A stretch of DNA of 64,000 nt from Hyposmocoma kahamanoa (GCF_003589595.1 NW_020654748.1:5383167-5447166), one strand, 5' to 3'. Shown: positions 49,901 to 57,296, counted from the first letter of the stretch. Program-made: numbers and translations. Notes: a model not told the origin generated them from the sequence alone.

Positions 49901-52338
49901 ACCAACATTTTCATGGTTTGCGAATATGACACCTAAAGATTTTTTGTTGTACCTATTTGATAGTTTGTTCTAAAATTTACATGTAAAAAAACTGCTGTTG
50001 TCACCATTTCGATACCAGCAATGAAAACCATACTAACTTAATTTTTGGACCTTTTCTGTTTTATTTTGTTTTTTTTTTTCACATTTTTTTTTTGTATTTT
50101 GTTTTTGTTTCGTTTTTTCGTATTTTTACAAAATTTTTAACACAGTTAACACACGGTTCGGTAAACGGTTAGAATAAATAGTCCGACTTACGTGTATGCG
50201 TATAATGTCAGTCCACAACGACACACAAAATACAGAAGGCACAATAAGAAATTTGGCACAAGCACTAGCACAGGCAACAGCGAAGAAATACAGTTAGAAA
50301 AGATAGATGAAGAAAATAGAAAAAAGAACAGTATATTATATAACAGCGTAAGTGCAAAGCAAAAATAATATTAGTAAACAAATATGGTTGTTGCAAAAAT
50401 AACAGACAATGACCAAAAAAAAATGTTCATTGGCGGTATCGATTTGCCATTTTCTCAAAACTGATTTTGTTGACTGACATGTTATTGCTTATCAGCATCC
50501 ACTTATTGTCTGTGCTATAATGGTAAAAAGAATGAATAAACAAATTAATTCCCCTCATATATTGATATTATAATAATAACAACTATATCAACACACTCAT
50601 AGCCCCGCACTCGAGAAACTCTGTGTCGCGAGTGCCATGGACACACAAATAGAACACCATAAATTACACCCAAACTCACGAGAGAAATAAATGTTGGTCA
50701 TACATATTATGTCTCACGCCCCGGGAATCAAACCCGGGATCGCTGCGTAGCAGATTAGCATGATAACCGTTCGTTAACTTTTAATTGATAACATAATATC
50801 AAAAATTCTTATTCCTTTTTTTTCCTTTTTTTTTTTCAGAAAATACTACAAGCCCGGTGACATAGAACACAAGATGGTGCCATTCAAAGGCACGGGCTAC
50901 CCACCATTGTCGGTTATCGTCGAATGGAAATACGAGACGAATCTATTCAACCCTATCACATGGCGGTTACTTAAATCCCCGAGCGTATATGTTGAGCAGA
51001 TCAAGCTATCTTCCATTGAGTACAATACCGTGTAAGTATGATTCCAGAATATCATCATTAGACGGTTTGTTCCACAGTTGAGCTTGACACTTGAGATTTA
51101 AATTCAAGTATATGCCGCTTGCAATAAGTACGGTCCAAAGTTTGCTTGAAACAAGCTTCAAGCTCAAGGTCAAGCTTGAACTGCAAGCAAGCAAAGTGCT
51201 TGCTTGCAGTTCAAGCTTGAAGTGCAGAAGACAAAATTGCGTTACAGTCGCCTTACACACGTGTACGATATTACCTACAATTCGTCAGTAACTTTTTTGC
51301 TTTAGCTAGTATGACGTCACTACAGTTGTGATGTCACAAGCAAGTTACCAGTTTTTTTCTAATTCCTGATTTTAATAGGTACTGTAATTATATCAATGAT
51401 TTTTTTTATATCAACTGAACTAAGTAGAATTGGTATAGTATACGATAAACATTTTTCAAATAGCTTTAATTTCGTTTGTAAAAAAATAAATTCCGAAATA
51501 AAGCCAGTATCCCAGCCGCTCGAGGCAAGCAAAATGAACCGTATGTATTACTTACTAGAAAAAAATGAATTCGTAGTATCGACACCTAAGACCGCATTAT
51601 TTTAGGGTTTTTACTAGTGTTCTACTAAACGTTAGTATTTTGTTTTAAATGAGTGTCAGTGAAATAACCTATAATAAAATTATTGTCATTACAGCACACA
51701 CTTATAACGTATCTCTTGAATTGAGTGAATTGAGTTACCTATCAGTAGTCCGAAATGACATTTTCCAGAAATAACGTTTGGTCGAAATTTCATAACCTCG
51801 AAAGTAATTTTGAGAAGAAATTTTTTTAAAATCTAACTTAACCTAACCTCACCGAACCTAATCGTGTCTTTGCGATAAACATTCAATATATCCTGAAAGA
51901 ACAACTGTTTCATTATAATTCGGTTTTCGGTGTAATGAAAATTCGAACAAACGTTATTTCGGACAAAAAATTTTCGACTTTGTGATAGGTTACCCTTGAA
52001 TTGGGGCAGTGCAAGAAATCCACAAAAACAAAATCCAAAAATCCATTGCAATACTTAATTCTGGATATATGAACAGCGCGCTTTCTTTTTATAAAAAAAA
52101 GAACATGGAACATAATGGCAATGCTGCCGTGTTTGCGATAAAAACAGTAAATCTAATGTATTTCAAACATACTTACGTTAATATTGTAAAAACTGCATCG
52201 GCACAATGTTTTTCAGTTTCAAAGTTAACAAATATTTTATATCTTTCCAGAATCACCGTTTGCCCGAAAATGAATAAACCAGTCGTCGCAAATGTGCCTA
52301 CGATAATGAAAACAAAATACTGTAGACTAAAAAAGTAG
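31826..52338 (+). CDS. Pancreatic-type triacylglycerol lipase with PLAT domain
   Basis: Probably a secreted serine lipase hydrolysing acylglycerols. Coding join: 31826-31916 (tentative), 33950-34067, 37998-38145, 39097-39258, 39362-39457, 42157-42304, 42994-43220, 44295-44460, 45584-45722, 50840-51031, 52251-52338; about 524 residues. Order matches human pancreatic lipase: signal peptide; [70 protein letters not shown]; then a C-terminal PLAT beta-sandwich from about residue 386. Triad: Ser190, Asp218, His304. The lid lies between Cys278 and Cys302. All junctions have AG/GT and consistent phase. Not linked functionally to its neighbours. Only the first exon is uncertain. Substrate class (triglyceride, galactolipid or phospholipid) cannot be read from sequence alone. 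Confidence 0.88.
32205..32675 (+). repeat. Diverged tandem duplication, unit about 254 bp
   Basis: Unit 1 (from about 32205) and unit 2 (from about 32460) share TTCCAGTAGGT, ATAGTCACACA, ACTTACAGAGAAATG/ATTTACAGAGAAATG, TGTAACAAGAGGTA and AAACTAAATTT in order. Lipase intron 1. Confidence 0.75.
32992..33237 (-). mobile_element. Family D element, partial inverted copy
   Basis: Reverse complement of the left half of 16128-16577 (GGAGCAATTATTTTAATGGT, TCAATATGCTTTGAG, TTTTGAGGTCCGTTTTT). Confidence 0.65.
33240..33940. other. Intronic sequence
   Basis: Upstream of lipase exon 2. The ORF at 33351-33653 has no recognisable product. Nothing else supported. Confidence 0.3.
33950..34067 (+). CDS. lipase exon 2
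   Basis: Acceptor TTTATTAG ends at 33949, donor GTGAGT starts at 34068. Encodes [17 protein letters not shown] and [11 protein letters not shown], the mature N terminus of pancreatic lipases with the first Cys pair. Ends with two bases of a Lys codon. Confidence 0.85.
34152..34385 (+). repeat. Family A, copy 4
   Basis: Starts AAGTGACGGGACGAACAAG and retains all family words; lipase intron 2. Confidence 0.8.
34415..34720 (+). mobile_element. tRNA-headed SINE
   Basis: Head TTTGGTAGCCTAATGGGAGA with a B-box-like GTTCGAATCCC, then a body ending in the CCCCAACCCGCATTGAGG and GACGATGATG tail used by several retroelements here. Confidence 0.6.
34740..36170. other. Intronic AT-rich sequence
   Basis: Lipase intron 2, very AT-rich. 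I see no gene and no repeat matched elsewhere in the window. Confidence 0.35.
36197..36318. repeat. 46-bp near-perfect inverted repeat
   Basis: Arms 36197-36242 and 36273-36318 differ at 2 of 46 positions. The 30-base loop carries its own palindrome GCATACGTATGC. Probably a foldback or MITE core. Confidence 0.9.
36333..36360. repeat. 28-bp perfect palindrome
   Basis: Perfect self-complement centred on ATACGTAT with GCCACACACG at its left end; no loop. Lies 14 bp from the inverted repeat at 36197-36318. Confidence 0.92.
36795..37010 (+). repeat. Decayed LINE piece
   Basis: Contains GTGACGATGAGGTCGACGA, GGAGCATGCACACTTAAAT and CTCTCGTCTTGAAAAAG, matching the interior of 9640-9770; typical of a common lepidopteran LINE. 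Confidence 0.5.
37045..37290 (+). repeat. Family A, copy 5, rearranged with internal hairpins
   Basis: Normal family A up to GGAACGCAGTAAT at 37110, then two inverted repeats: an AT-rich one (37113-37172) and a perfect 24-bp one (37175-37198 with 37203-37226, loop TAAT) made from the family's own GGCGGTAGAAATAGGTAA segment. Confidence 0.8.
37695..37940 (+). repeat. Family A, copy 6
   Basis: Full set of family words; ends about 57 bp upstream of lipase exon 3. Confidence 0.8.
37998..38145 (+). CDS. lipase exon 3
   Basis: Acceptor TTACAG ends at 37997, donor GTAAGT starts at 38146. Encodes the region from FTRRNRK to [18 protein letters not shown]; the HGF motif before the oxyanion hole is intact. 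Confidence 0.9.
38375..38540 (-). repeat. Family A, copy 7 (truncated)
   Basis: Reverse copy, from GAGCTCCCTGTGAAAGAG to GGGTGATGGGCGCAGT. Confidence 0.8.
38545..39060. other. Intronic sequence
   Basis: Lipase intron 3; no supported feature. Confidence 0.3.
39097..39258 (+). CDS. lipase exon 4
   Basis: Acceptor CAATCAG ends at 39096, donor GTGAGT starts at 39259. Encodes [20 protein letters not shown], matching the CVDWKGGSRTGYTQA block of pancreatic lipase. 54 codons, phase 0. Confidence 0.92.
39362..39457 (+). CDS. lipase exon 5 (nucleophile elbow)
   Basis: Acceptor TTGCAG ends at 39361, donor GTGAGT starts at 39458; 32 codons. Contains [17 protein letters not shown] with the catalytic Ser190 in GHSLG. 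Confidence 0.92.
39868..40271. mobile_element. MITE with ATCAGTGATCGGAATTGA ends
   Basis: The left end is mirrored at 40250-40268, and the homology extends to about 45 imperfect bases. 404 bp, non-coding, lipase intron 5. Confidence 0.65.
40405..40630 (+). repeat. Dispersed repeat (pair with 61555-61690)
   Basis: Shares CTGCAAAATGACAACTTTTCAGGA, in two parts CTGCAAAATGAC and ACTTTTCAGGA, plus GTATGATCACA words with the copy at 61555-61690. Non-coding. Confidence 0.5.
40640..41110. other. Intronic sequence
   Basis: Lipase intron 5. The 95-codon ORF at 40649 is Lys/Asn-rich low-complexity and not supported as a gene. Confidence 0.3.
41111..41625 (+). mobile_element. Non-autonomous Helitron-like element
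   Basis: Begins TCTAGAATATCCAAAC and ends with AAGTCGCGGGCACCAGCTAGT: a TC start and a CTAGT end with the GC-rich AAGTCGCGGGC tail characteristic of lepidopteran Helitrons. Contains nested hairpins at 41342-41370 and 41395-41426. No Rep/helicase coding. Lipase intron 5. Confidence 0.75.
41699..41843. mobile_element. Perfect 51-bp inverted repeat element
   Basis: Arms 41699-41749 and 41793-41843 are perfect complements around a 43-base loop with ACCATGGGACCTGTAAAG and GAAACGTCGG. Related ends occur at 9523-9843. Lipase intron 5. Confidence 0.88.
42157..42304 (+). CDS. lipase exon 6 (catalytic Asp)
   Basis: Acceptor TTACAG ends at 42156, donor GTGTGT starts at 42305. Contains [13 protein letters not shown] (Asp218) and [12 protein letters not shown], matching DAKFVDVIHTDG. 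Ends with one base of a Gly codon. Confidence 0.92.
42475..42665 (-). repeat. Family A, copy 8
   Basis: Reverse copy in lipase intron 6. Confidence 0.78.
42994..43220 (+). CDS. lipase exon 7 (lid and catalytic His)
   Basis: Acceptor TTCCAG ends at 42993, donor GTAAGT starts at 43221. Contains [10 protein letters not shown], a lid between Cys278 and Cys302, and [10 protein letters not shown] with the catalytic His304. The Cys-to-Cys lid spacing (24) equals that of human pancreatic lipase. Confidence 0.92.
43340..43570. other. GC-rich patch, unassigned
   Basis: GC-rich stretch in lipase intron 7, for example GGCGACGACGGGGCAGTGGG; no coding signal recognised. Confidence 0.3.
43800..43915 (+). 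repeat. Lepidopteran retroelement 3' tail
   Basis: CCCCAACCCGCGTTGTGCC, CTATGGCCTAAACCCTCG, GACCCGTGCCCAGCAGCGG and a GATGACGATGG end; same tail as 25920 and 46045. Confidence 0.7.
43920..44290. other. Intronic sequence
   Basis: Remainder of lipase intron 7; AT-rich, nothing supported. Confidence 0.3.
44295..44460 (+). CDS. lipase exon 8
   Basis: Acceptor CCACAG ends at 44294, donor GTAAGT starts at 44461. Cys-rich ([18 protein letters not shown]), matching the NKCFPCPSGGCPQMGHY block; ends the catalytic domain. A hAT-like element begins only 18 bp into the next intron. Confidence 0.9.
44479..45150. mobile_element. hAT-like non-autonomous element
   Basis: Ends TAGAGTTGCAACGAAT and the complement of TAGTGTTGCAACGAAT, 15 of 16 matching, with subterminal ATTCGG/CCGAAT words. 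Flanked by GTAAATAT (44471-44478) and GTCAATAT (45151-45158), an 8-bp duplication with one change. 672 bp. Lipase intron 8. Confidence 0.82.
45160..45530. other. Intronic sequence
   Basis: Rest of lipase intron 8; AT-rich, nothing supported. Confidence 0.3.
45584..45722 (+). CDS. lipase exon 9 (start of PLAT domain)
   Basis: Acceptor TTCCAG ends at 45583, donor GTAAGT starts at 45723. Encodes [11 protein letters not shown] and [17 protein letters not shown], typical first strands of the C-terminal PLAT domain. Confidence 0.88.
45745..45830 (+). repeat. tRNA-like SINE head fragment
   Basis: CCTCGGCGGTGCAACGGTG plus GGGTCCGATCCCGG (B-box-like), then body sequence; directly after lipase exon 9. 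Confidence 0.5.
45885..46140 (+). mobile_element. tRNA-headed SINE with retroelement tail
   Basis: Head GTGGTAACCTAATGGTTTAA with GGTTTCGAATCCAG, and tail with CCCCAACCCGCATTGGG and GACCCGTGTCCAGCAGTGGG. Same family as 21640-21847, which is in reverse. Confidence 0.7.
46160..46450 (+). repeat. Family A, copy 9
   Basis: Near full length, from AAGTGACGGGACGAACAAG to CAAGGAGCTCTACTGCTAC. Followed by family B at 46470-46565, so A and B may be one element. Confidence 0.82.
46470..46565 (+). repeat. Family B repeat
   Basis: GTGCCCCGGAGTGGATTCC, TAGTACAGGGAATTCCC and TTGTCTGGC words; follows family A copy 9. Confidence 0.65.
46772..46998 (+). mobile_element. Family D element, short copy
   Basis: Ends TTTGAAGTCGGTTAA; interior CCTCAAAAGTTCGTGAA, ACATCTATTTGCCAAG and GGTACCCTCTTTCCAAC match 16128-16577. 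Confidence 0.68.
47375..47610 (-). repeat. Family A, copy 10
   Basis: Reverse copy in lipase intron 9. Confidence 0.75.
47856..49070 (-). mobile_element. Mariner element, copy 2 (frameshifted)
   Basis: Terminal repeats contain GGCGCACTATAA at left and its complement at right, with TA at the boundaries (47854-47855; TATATA at 49066-49071). On the minus strand the transposase fragments run from an N terminus near 48900 through [12 protein letters not shown] (first Asp), [12 protein letters not shown] and [18 protein letters not shown] to [15 protein letters not shown] and [12 protein letters not shown]. Second and third Asp have 34 residues between them (DD34D). A frameshift near 48215 separates the parts. 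Lipase intron 9. Confidence 0.88.
49085..49505. other. Intronic sequence
   Basis: Lipase intron 9 between the mariner and family A copy 11; nothing supported. Confidence 0.3.
49510..49745 (+). repeat. Family A, copy 11
   Basis: GTGACGGGACGAACAAGTCG start, CTTTCACAAGGAGCTCTGCTG end, slightly shortened; followed by a family B copy at 49745-49832. Confidence 0.8.
49745..49832 (+). repeat. Family B repeat
   Basis: Second case of B following A directly (TTGCTCTGGTATTCATAG, GGTTGTCTGTACATTATTA). Confidence 0.6.
49835..50570. other. Intronic sequence
   Basis: Lipase intron 9; includes a long T-rich run near 50055-50115. No gene seen. Confidence 0.3.
50575..50785 (-). mobile_element. tRNA-derived SINE, reverse copy
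   Basis: Complement of the SINE at 11468-11681: CACACTCATAGCCCCGCACT body and a head with GGGAATCAAACCCGGGATC. Confidence 0.78.
50840..51031 (+). CDS. lipase exon 10 (PLAT domain)
   Basis: Acceptor after a long T tract ends at 50839, donor GTAAGT starts at 51032. Encodes [20 protein letters not shown] and [20 protein letters not shown], matching the VKFIWYNNVINPTLPR part of pancreatic lipase. Confidence 0.88.
51060..51260. repeat. Foldback element with 24-bp perfect hairpin
   Basis: Arms 51170-51193 and 51197-51220 are perfect complements around AAG. Surrounding words (CTTGACACTTGAG, AAGCTTCAAGCTCAAGG) are further diverged copies of the same CAAGCTT motif. Lipase intron 10. Confidence 0.88.
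51270..52240. other. Intronic sequence
   Basis: Lipase intron 10; several overlapping short ORFs on both strands, none with a recognisable product. Confidence 0.3.
52251..52338 (+). CDS. lipase exon 11 (terminal exon)
   Basis: Acceptor TTTCCAG ends at 52250. Completes a split Val codon, then [10 protein letters not shown] and ends at stop TAG 52336-52338 with a C-terminal Cys (YCRLKK), as in pancreatic lipases, which end FCSPE...LTPC. Confidence 0.85.
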
Positions 52339-52538
52339 ACTAAATAAATGTACCAATGTGGGCAACGCACTTAATTTTATCCCATAAGTCCCGTATGCTA
52401 TATCTCAAAAGTATTATAGAAGTATTTGATATATTAGATTATGTCTAAGATGGATTGTAAATTAAACTTATGTTAATCCTAGTTATATTTATGTATAATG
52501 ATAAGAAAATTCTTTAGAATTTCATATATGTAATGCCA

Positions 52539-52544
52539 AATAAA
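52539..52544 (+). terminator. Lipase poly(A) signal
   Basis: AATAAA about 200 nt after the stop codon, followed by a second AATAAA near 52558. Confidence 0.55.
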
Positions 52545-53282
52545 GAATATTTTTACGAAATAAACAAGTTTTAATCATTCGGTTTTTTCTTTTTCATGGT
52601 CAATACATCCACGGATTACGTCGCGTAAAAGTATAGGTATTCTATTTTATAAATACTTTGCGTCGATATTATGTTCAAACTTCAGGCACTTACAATGCAC
52701 GCTTCGTTTCTCAACCAAGCATTCTAAATCTTATTTTAGTCCTACAATACTTGGTTGCTTTACAATTATATTTTATAATTCACGCTAAATAAAGCTTCAA
52801 ATGAAGTATCTAAACGTAAAACACAATATGAGCCTTCGAATTATATGTTTCCAAATTTTCAGAATTTTTTCTGATAATATTTCCATTAAGTAATTGAAAT
52901 ATTTTCGGAAAATTACCCAACAGTATTTGTTACTGTCAGAGATGGGCAGTGGGTTAAAACCTGTGGTTAAACCCCAATCAACCCGCCCAGGACTTAACCA
53001 GGATTTTACCCAAAGCCGGGTTTTAACCCATTTCCACCCAAAATCATGGACTGAAACGGCGAACGCGGAATTTGGTAATTTCATACCTATTAAAAATTTG
53101 GATACAAAAATCTGTTTTAGACGAAAAAGAGGCAACTCTACGCAATACCACTCTCACTTACTACTAGAAATGCACATTACTGTTTGATTTGTATGAAAAT
53201 CGATTCAATTATACTTATATCATCGTATAAAAACGACAACGAGTAAGTTTTATACGATTTTCAAGCGAATTTATTTTTATTT

Positions 53283-54665
53283 TTTTTTAATGTAAAGAAG
53301 GAGGCAAACAAGCCGACGAGCCACTTGATGGGAGGTGGCCATCGTCGCCCATGGACATTTGCAACATCAGATGAGCTGTCTATGCGTTGCCAGCCTTTGA
53401 GAGCCCTGTAAACACGCTTTTTGAAGAACCCCATGTCATTTTTATTTATTTATTTTTACCTCTTACAACTATCATTACAGGTATAACCTAATACAATAGT
53501 GTAGTTACTAACAAAATATTTTACGTACATGTTAACTATAACAAACTTCCATTGATATTCTACAATATACGGCCTGTGCGAATTCATTCAGAGTACAATC
53601 GAACAAATCAATGTCGTGTGATACCGCGTTGAGGGCACGCAGCGCCCGCATATGGGCCGCGTTGTGCAGCAGATTGGTGCGCGCGCGCTGCACCCACATC
53701 AGCGGCGGCCGCCGGCGTCGCCCTACGTACCCGTCAGGTACATACAGCTGAACTGTGTTTAGAACACATGGGTTGTGTATCTTACCACGCAGTACTTTTA
53801 ATAAGTAAGTGGCGAGAGCTACTTCTCTTCTTACTTCCAGTCTATAATAGCCTAATATGCCGAGTACAAATAGGGTAGGATATAACAGTGCATAACCTGG
53901 ATACACACCATACTGTTTTAAATATAGGTATCTAACGAACTTGTTCTGGGTGCGTTCTATCATTAATTTGTATTTGGCTTCGTGTGGCGACCTAATTACA
54001 GCGTTGCATTCGAGATGACTTTTTACTAGGGCCTCGTATAATGCTCTCAAAGCGCTTATATTCGTGAATTTATTTGCCAGACGTAACACCAATCCCAGAT
54101 TATACGATACGCTTTTTTACACACTTCAATGATATGACTCCGAAAATTAATGTCGCCAGTGAAGGTCACTCCTAGGTCCTTAACCTTAAAAACACGCTGC
54201 AGCGGCGTTCCATCTATGTGGTATTGATGATGACTCGGACTACTCGCACGGCTAAATGATAACACAGAACATTTTGTTACATTAAAATATAATTTGTTAG
54301 CAAGACTCCAATCTATGATCCTATCAATGTCCTGCTGCAGTATGTCATAGCGCAAAGGGAACACTTCAGGAGGAAGATCATTCCACATCTTGCAGGTTCG
54401 AGGAAGGAACGAACGAGATGCCCGTGTGGTCTTACAATGCCAGGCATCTAAGATGTGGGGATGGACTCTACTCCTTTGGCGGGAGGTGCGATGGTGGAAA
54501 CGAGACGGTGGCACCACTTCGAAAAGTTCATCAGAGCACTCCCCATTATAAAGACGGTAGAACACACACAGAGAGCCAACGCTCCATACCGTCTGTGAGT
54601 TTGGGTTCATCGATAATACGAACAGCCCTACGTTACTACTACCTACTAATTTTTCAAGCAAGCAA
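53283..54665 (-). mobile_element. LINE X (3' part), split by LINE Y
   Basis: Minus strand: LCVFYRLYNGECSDELFEVV, SRFHHRTSRQRSRVHPH, FLPRTCKMWNDLPPEVFPLR, then YD at 54342. The same frame resumes at 53439 with MGFFKKRVYRALKGWQRID and WPPPIKWLVGLFASFFT, and an A tail lies near 53271-53283. Typical C terminus of a lepidopteran jockey/CR1-like element. Confidence 0.8.
53440..54341 (-). mobile_element. LINE Y, 5'-truncated, inserted in LINE X
   Basis: Minus strand: LQQDIDRIIDWSLANKLYFN, CSVLSFSRASS, FKVKDLGVTFTGDINFRSH, then after one frameshift near 54075 LRLANKFTNISALRALYEAL, LVKSHLECNAVIRSPHEAKY and on to a stop near 53532. Tail of TAAAT units. Flanked by ATGTCAT at 53433-53439 and 54342-54348. 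About 900 bp, little decayed. Confidence 0.85.
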
Positions 54666-54959
54666 TAAACATTTATAATAATATCGTTACACTTAAACTA
54701 AACTTATTTATAAAATATGTAGATAGTTGTAAATCGTTTTTGCTTTCGATTTAAGGCGTTAATGGGTTTAACCCGATTGAACTCGGCGTGAACAAAGCGT
54801 GCCCATCTCTGATTAATGTTGGGTAATTTTCCGAAAAATTTCAAATTGTGGAAATTTTGCCGGAAATATTTTTGAAAAATTGGGAAATTGATAAAATATA
54901 ATTCAAAGGCGCATAATTATTATGTTCTTTGTTTAAAAATATCTTTTGAAGTTCTATTT

Positions 54960-56010
54960 AGCGTGAGTTATAATCAATGATCGGAAAAAGGTGTTCCACA
55001 TATATAGATATAGCTACAAGGAGCGACATAGAGTTATTAAAACCACCAAACATTAATTAATTACTGTTTCGAATTCCGATTTTCCGGAAATGGTTTTACT
55101 GCATCGTAGAACAAAACTACTGACTTAGGAAGTCGAAGTTGGATTTCAAAGTAATTCTAATGGTACCAAGTAAAAAATTCTGTAGATAACTGTCCGTTTA
55201 CCAAAACAGAGAATAAAAAAGTTATGAGAGCAGTCAATATGCGGTATTTAAAGCCTATCCAGCTTTAAATACCGCATATTGACGGAACGGCGACATTTGC
55301 TAGTAGAACTGAAGGAAAAATTCATATAAAATGTTATAATTTACGAATGATTTTAAGACATTTTAGTTTGCATGAGAATCGCGCGTTGCGATCATGCTAT
55401 AAAAATATTTTGTATAAATTCAAAAACACAGTATAACAGATGTTTATAAATTCGAACCACTAGCAGAAATGTTGTATTTTAAAAGGAAAATGTTCAGACT
55501 AGATTATTTTAAAAAGTTTTATCAAAAAAAAACTGTTACACGCTTAACACAGGCGAAAAAGTGTCATTTGTACGGCAATTTATCTTCTTAAATAGAATAA
55601 AGAAATTAATTTTTTTCATCCTGAAATACGGAATTTGAGAAAGTTATTAATGAATATTTGATGGTTTTAACAACTCTATTTCGCTCTTTATCTCTGTTGT
55701 TTGAAAGCTATGTCTATACATGTATCTACATATGTGGAACACCTTTTTTCCAACAATTGGTTATAATATAAATTAAAATTTTATTTTATACTTATATATT
55801 ATTATGTTTATTAATTTCTTTCATCCGGAAATCCAGAATTCGAAAAAGTTATTAATTAATATTTGATGGTTTTAACAACTAAGTTGCTCTTTGTCTTTGT
55901 TGTTTGAAAGCTATATCTATACATGTATCTACTATGTGAAACACCTTTTTCCAATCATTGGTTATAATATAAAATAAAAATTTATTTTATACTTATATAA
56001 AAGTAAGGTA
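54960..56010. repeat. Fold-back array: one inverted and two direct copies
   Basis: Direct copies at about 55610-55800 and 55840-56005 share GTTATTAAT, ATTTGATGGTTTTAACAACT, TTGTTTGAAAGCTAT, ACATGTATCTAC and GGAACACCTTTTT-like words. An inverted copy is at about 54965-55115 (AGGTGTTCCACATATATAGA). A perfect 22-bp hairpin (55233-55254/55262-55283) lies between them. Confidence 0.7.
55233..55283. repeat. Perfect 22-bp hairpin
   Basis: Arms 55233-55254 and 55262-55283 are perfect complements, 7-base loop. Confidence 0.9.
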
Positions 56011-56059
56011 GAGAAAATAAGATTTTAAATGATTGGACAGCAGCGAAAAAAAACGTTAA

Positions 56060-56432
56060 AATGGCACGTTTTCGTTTATTAACTTCAAGTTTTGACAGGT
56101 GACAACGTCAAATGTGGAAAAATATCCCTAAAAATATTTATTTTCTGAAATATTTTTCCTGTTTGTAACTGACTCAACACTATTAATGTGTAGTTGCCTG
56201 ATTAAAATAAATAAAAAGAGGATTCGCTTTCCGGACGAAAATTAAGTGACAGTTGACGTTGACGGTTGCTTGACATTGACATTGACATTTGACGAATGGG
56301 GTGCCTGTTGTTGGACTGGGTTGTGTTATAATGAATTCTTAATTATTCAATTCGATACGTAATAATATCTGTTATATCATACCCTTCGGGCGTCAACTGT
56401 ACCAGCACCAAGTTTGCTAACTATACGTCAAA
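56060..56432 (+). promoter_or_regulatory. Upstream region of THUMPD1
   Basis: No TATA box seen. A run of TTGACATTGACATTGACA-like units lies at 56250-56295. The transcription start cannot be placed. Confidence 0.3.
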
Positions 56433-57296
56433 ATGGGTGACACGAGGAAGAAGAAAAAGTTCTACTTTCGCAAGCGTAGAAACAAATATTTCTTAGAATC
56501 CGGCTTCAGAGGATTCTTTTGCACGTGTAACTTTAGGGAGAAGGACTGCGTCAAAGAAGTGTACAACCTGCTGAATGAATACACAGGAATTTTATATCCA
56601 AACCTCGAAAGAGACGTCCCCACTGCACCCACCATAAAAGAAGATAAGTCAGACAGTGAATCCGAAGAGGAGACTGACATAGGAGACTTGCTGAAGCGCG
56701 AGGTTGATTCCATGAAGAGAAATTCACAAAAGTCACTCAAGCACAAAAGGTTTCAAGTTGTAGAGACAGGCGCTTCGAACTGCATCTTTATAAAGACCAA
56801 CTTGCCGTGTCCAGAAGAACTGACTGCTGCCATCATCAAAGATCTGTCTACTACCAAAATACAGAAGACTCGACATGTCATGCGCTTACTCCCTATCATG
56901 GCAACTTGCAAAGCTAACTTGCCTGATATAATGGAGTGTGCTGGCAATTTGTTTGACAAGTACTTCTTGAAGGAGCCCTCTACGTTTGCTGTGATCTTTA
57001 ACAAGAGATTCAACAGCAGTGTTTCTCGGGACCTGATAATAAAGGAGCTTGCAGAACTTGTTGTTCTCAAGAACGGCGACAACAAGGCCGACTTGAAGAA
57101 TCCGAGGCTCTGTATAATAGTGGAAATCATAAAAGGCATTTGTTTATTAAGCATTGTGGACAATTATTTTACTTATAAGAAGTATAATTTACATGAGCTA
57201 TGTAAGGAAGAATCTACCAATGATTCAGAGGGTACACAAGCTAAGAAATTTAAGAGTGGTACTGTGGACCCTGATGGTCACACTGATGATCAATAA
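56433..57296 (+). CDS. THUMPD1: THUMPD1 homologue (tRNA acetylation adaptor)
   Basis: Intronless 287-residue ORF. Start at 56433 has a good context (CAAAATGG) and an in-frame TAA at 56418, so the start is secure. THUMPD1 (yeast Tan1) binds tRNA and helps NAT10/Kre33 make N4-acetylcytidine at position 12 of tRNA-Ser and tRNA-Leu. Evidence from memory alignment with human THUMPD1: basic N terminus (1-20), GFFCTCNFREKDCVKEVYNL (27-46; human ILITCNMNERKCVEEAYSL), acidic linker (71-85), RFQVVETGASNCIFIKT (106-122), then the THUMP domain about 145-257 with RLLPIMATCKANL, VSRDLIIKELAELV, VEIIKGICLLSIV and FTYKKYNLHEL. Length is typical for the family, somewhat shorter than the human protein. Tail (258-287) is acidic/basic and variable. 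Confidence 0.93.
   Translation: MGDTRKKKKFYFRKRRNKYFLESGFRGFFCTCNFREKDCVKEVYNLLNEYTGILYPNLERDVPTAPTIKEDKSDSESEEETDIGDLLKREVDSMKRNSQKSLKHKRFQVVETGASNCIFIKTNLPCPEELTAAIIKDLSTTKIQKTRHVMRLLPIMATCKANLPDIMECAGNLFDKYFLKEPSTFAVIFNKRFNSSVSRDLIIKELAELVVLKNGDNKADLKNPRLCIIVEIIKGICLLSIVDNYFTYKKYNLHELCKEESTNDSEGTQAKKFKSGTVDPDGHTDDQ

Larger units (their letters stand above)
52937..54811. mobile_element. hAT-like element carrying LINE X
   Basis: Ends are CAGAGATGGGC and its complement GCCCATCTCTG, a typical hAT terminus, with AACCC/GGGTT subterminal words. Flanks GTTACTGT and ATTAATGT match at 6 of 8, a likely decayed 8-bp duplication. Without the LINEs it is about 0.5 kb and non-coding. Confidence 0.7.
52755..54995. 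mobile_element. Outer inverted-repeat element with nested insertions
   Basis: The left arm (about 52755-52928) and right arm (about 54820-54995) are imperfect complements of each other over roughly 170 bases (TTCGGAAAATTACCCAACA / its complement; TTCACGCTAAAT; GAATTATAT). The centre is occupied by the hAT-like element at 52937-54811. Confidence 0.7.

Noticed and set aside
52797..53187. Overlapping ORFs on both strands (112 and 97 codons)
   Set aside because: They run across terminal repeats of the hAT-like and outer elements; translation of repeats, not a gene.
56462..57163. Minus-strand ORFs opposite THUMPD1
   Set aside because: Antisense shadows; the + strand has a full family match.
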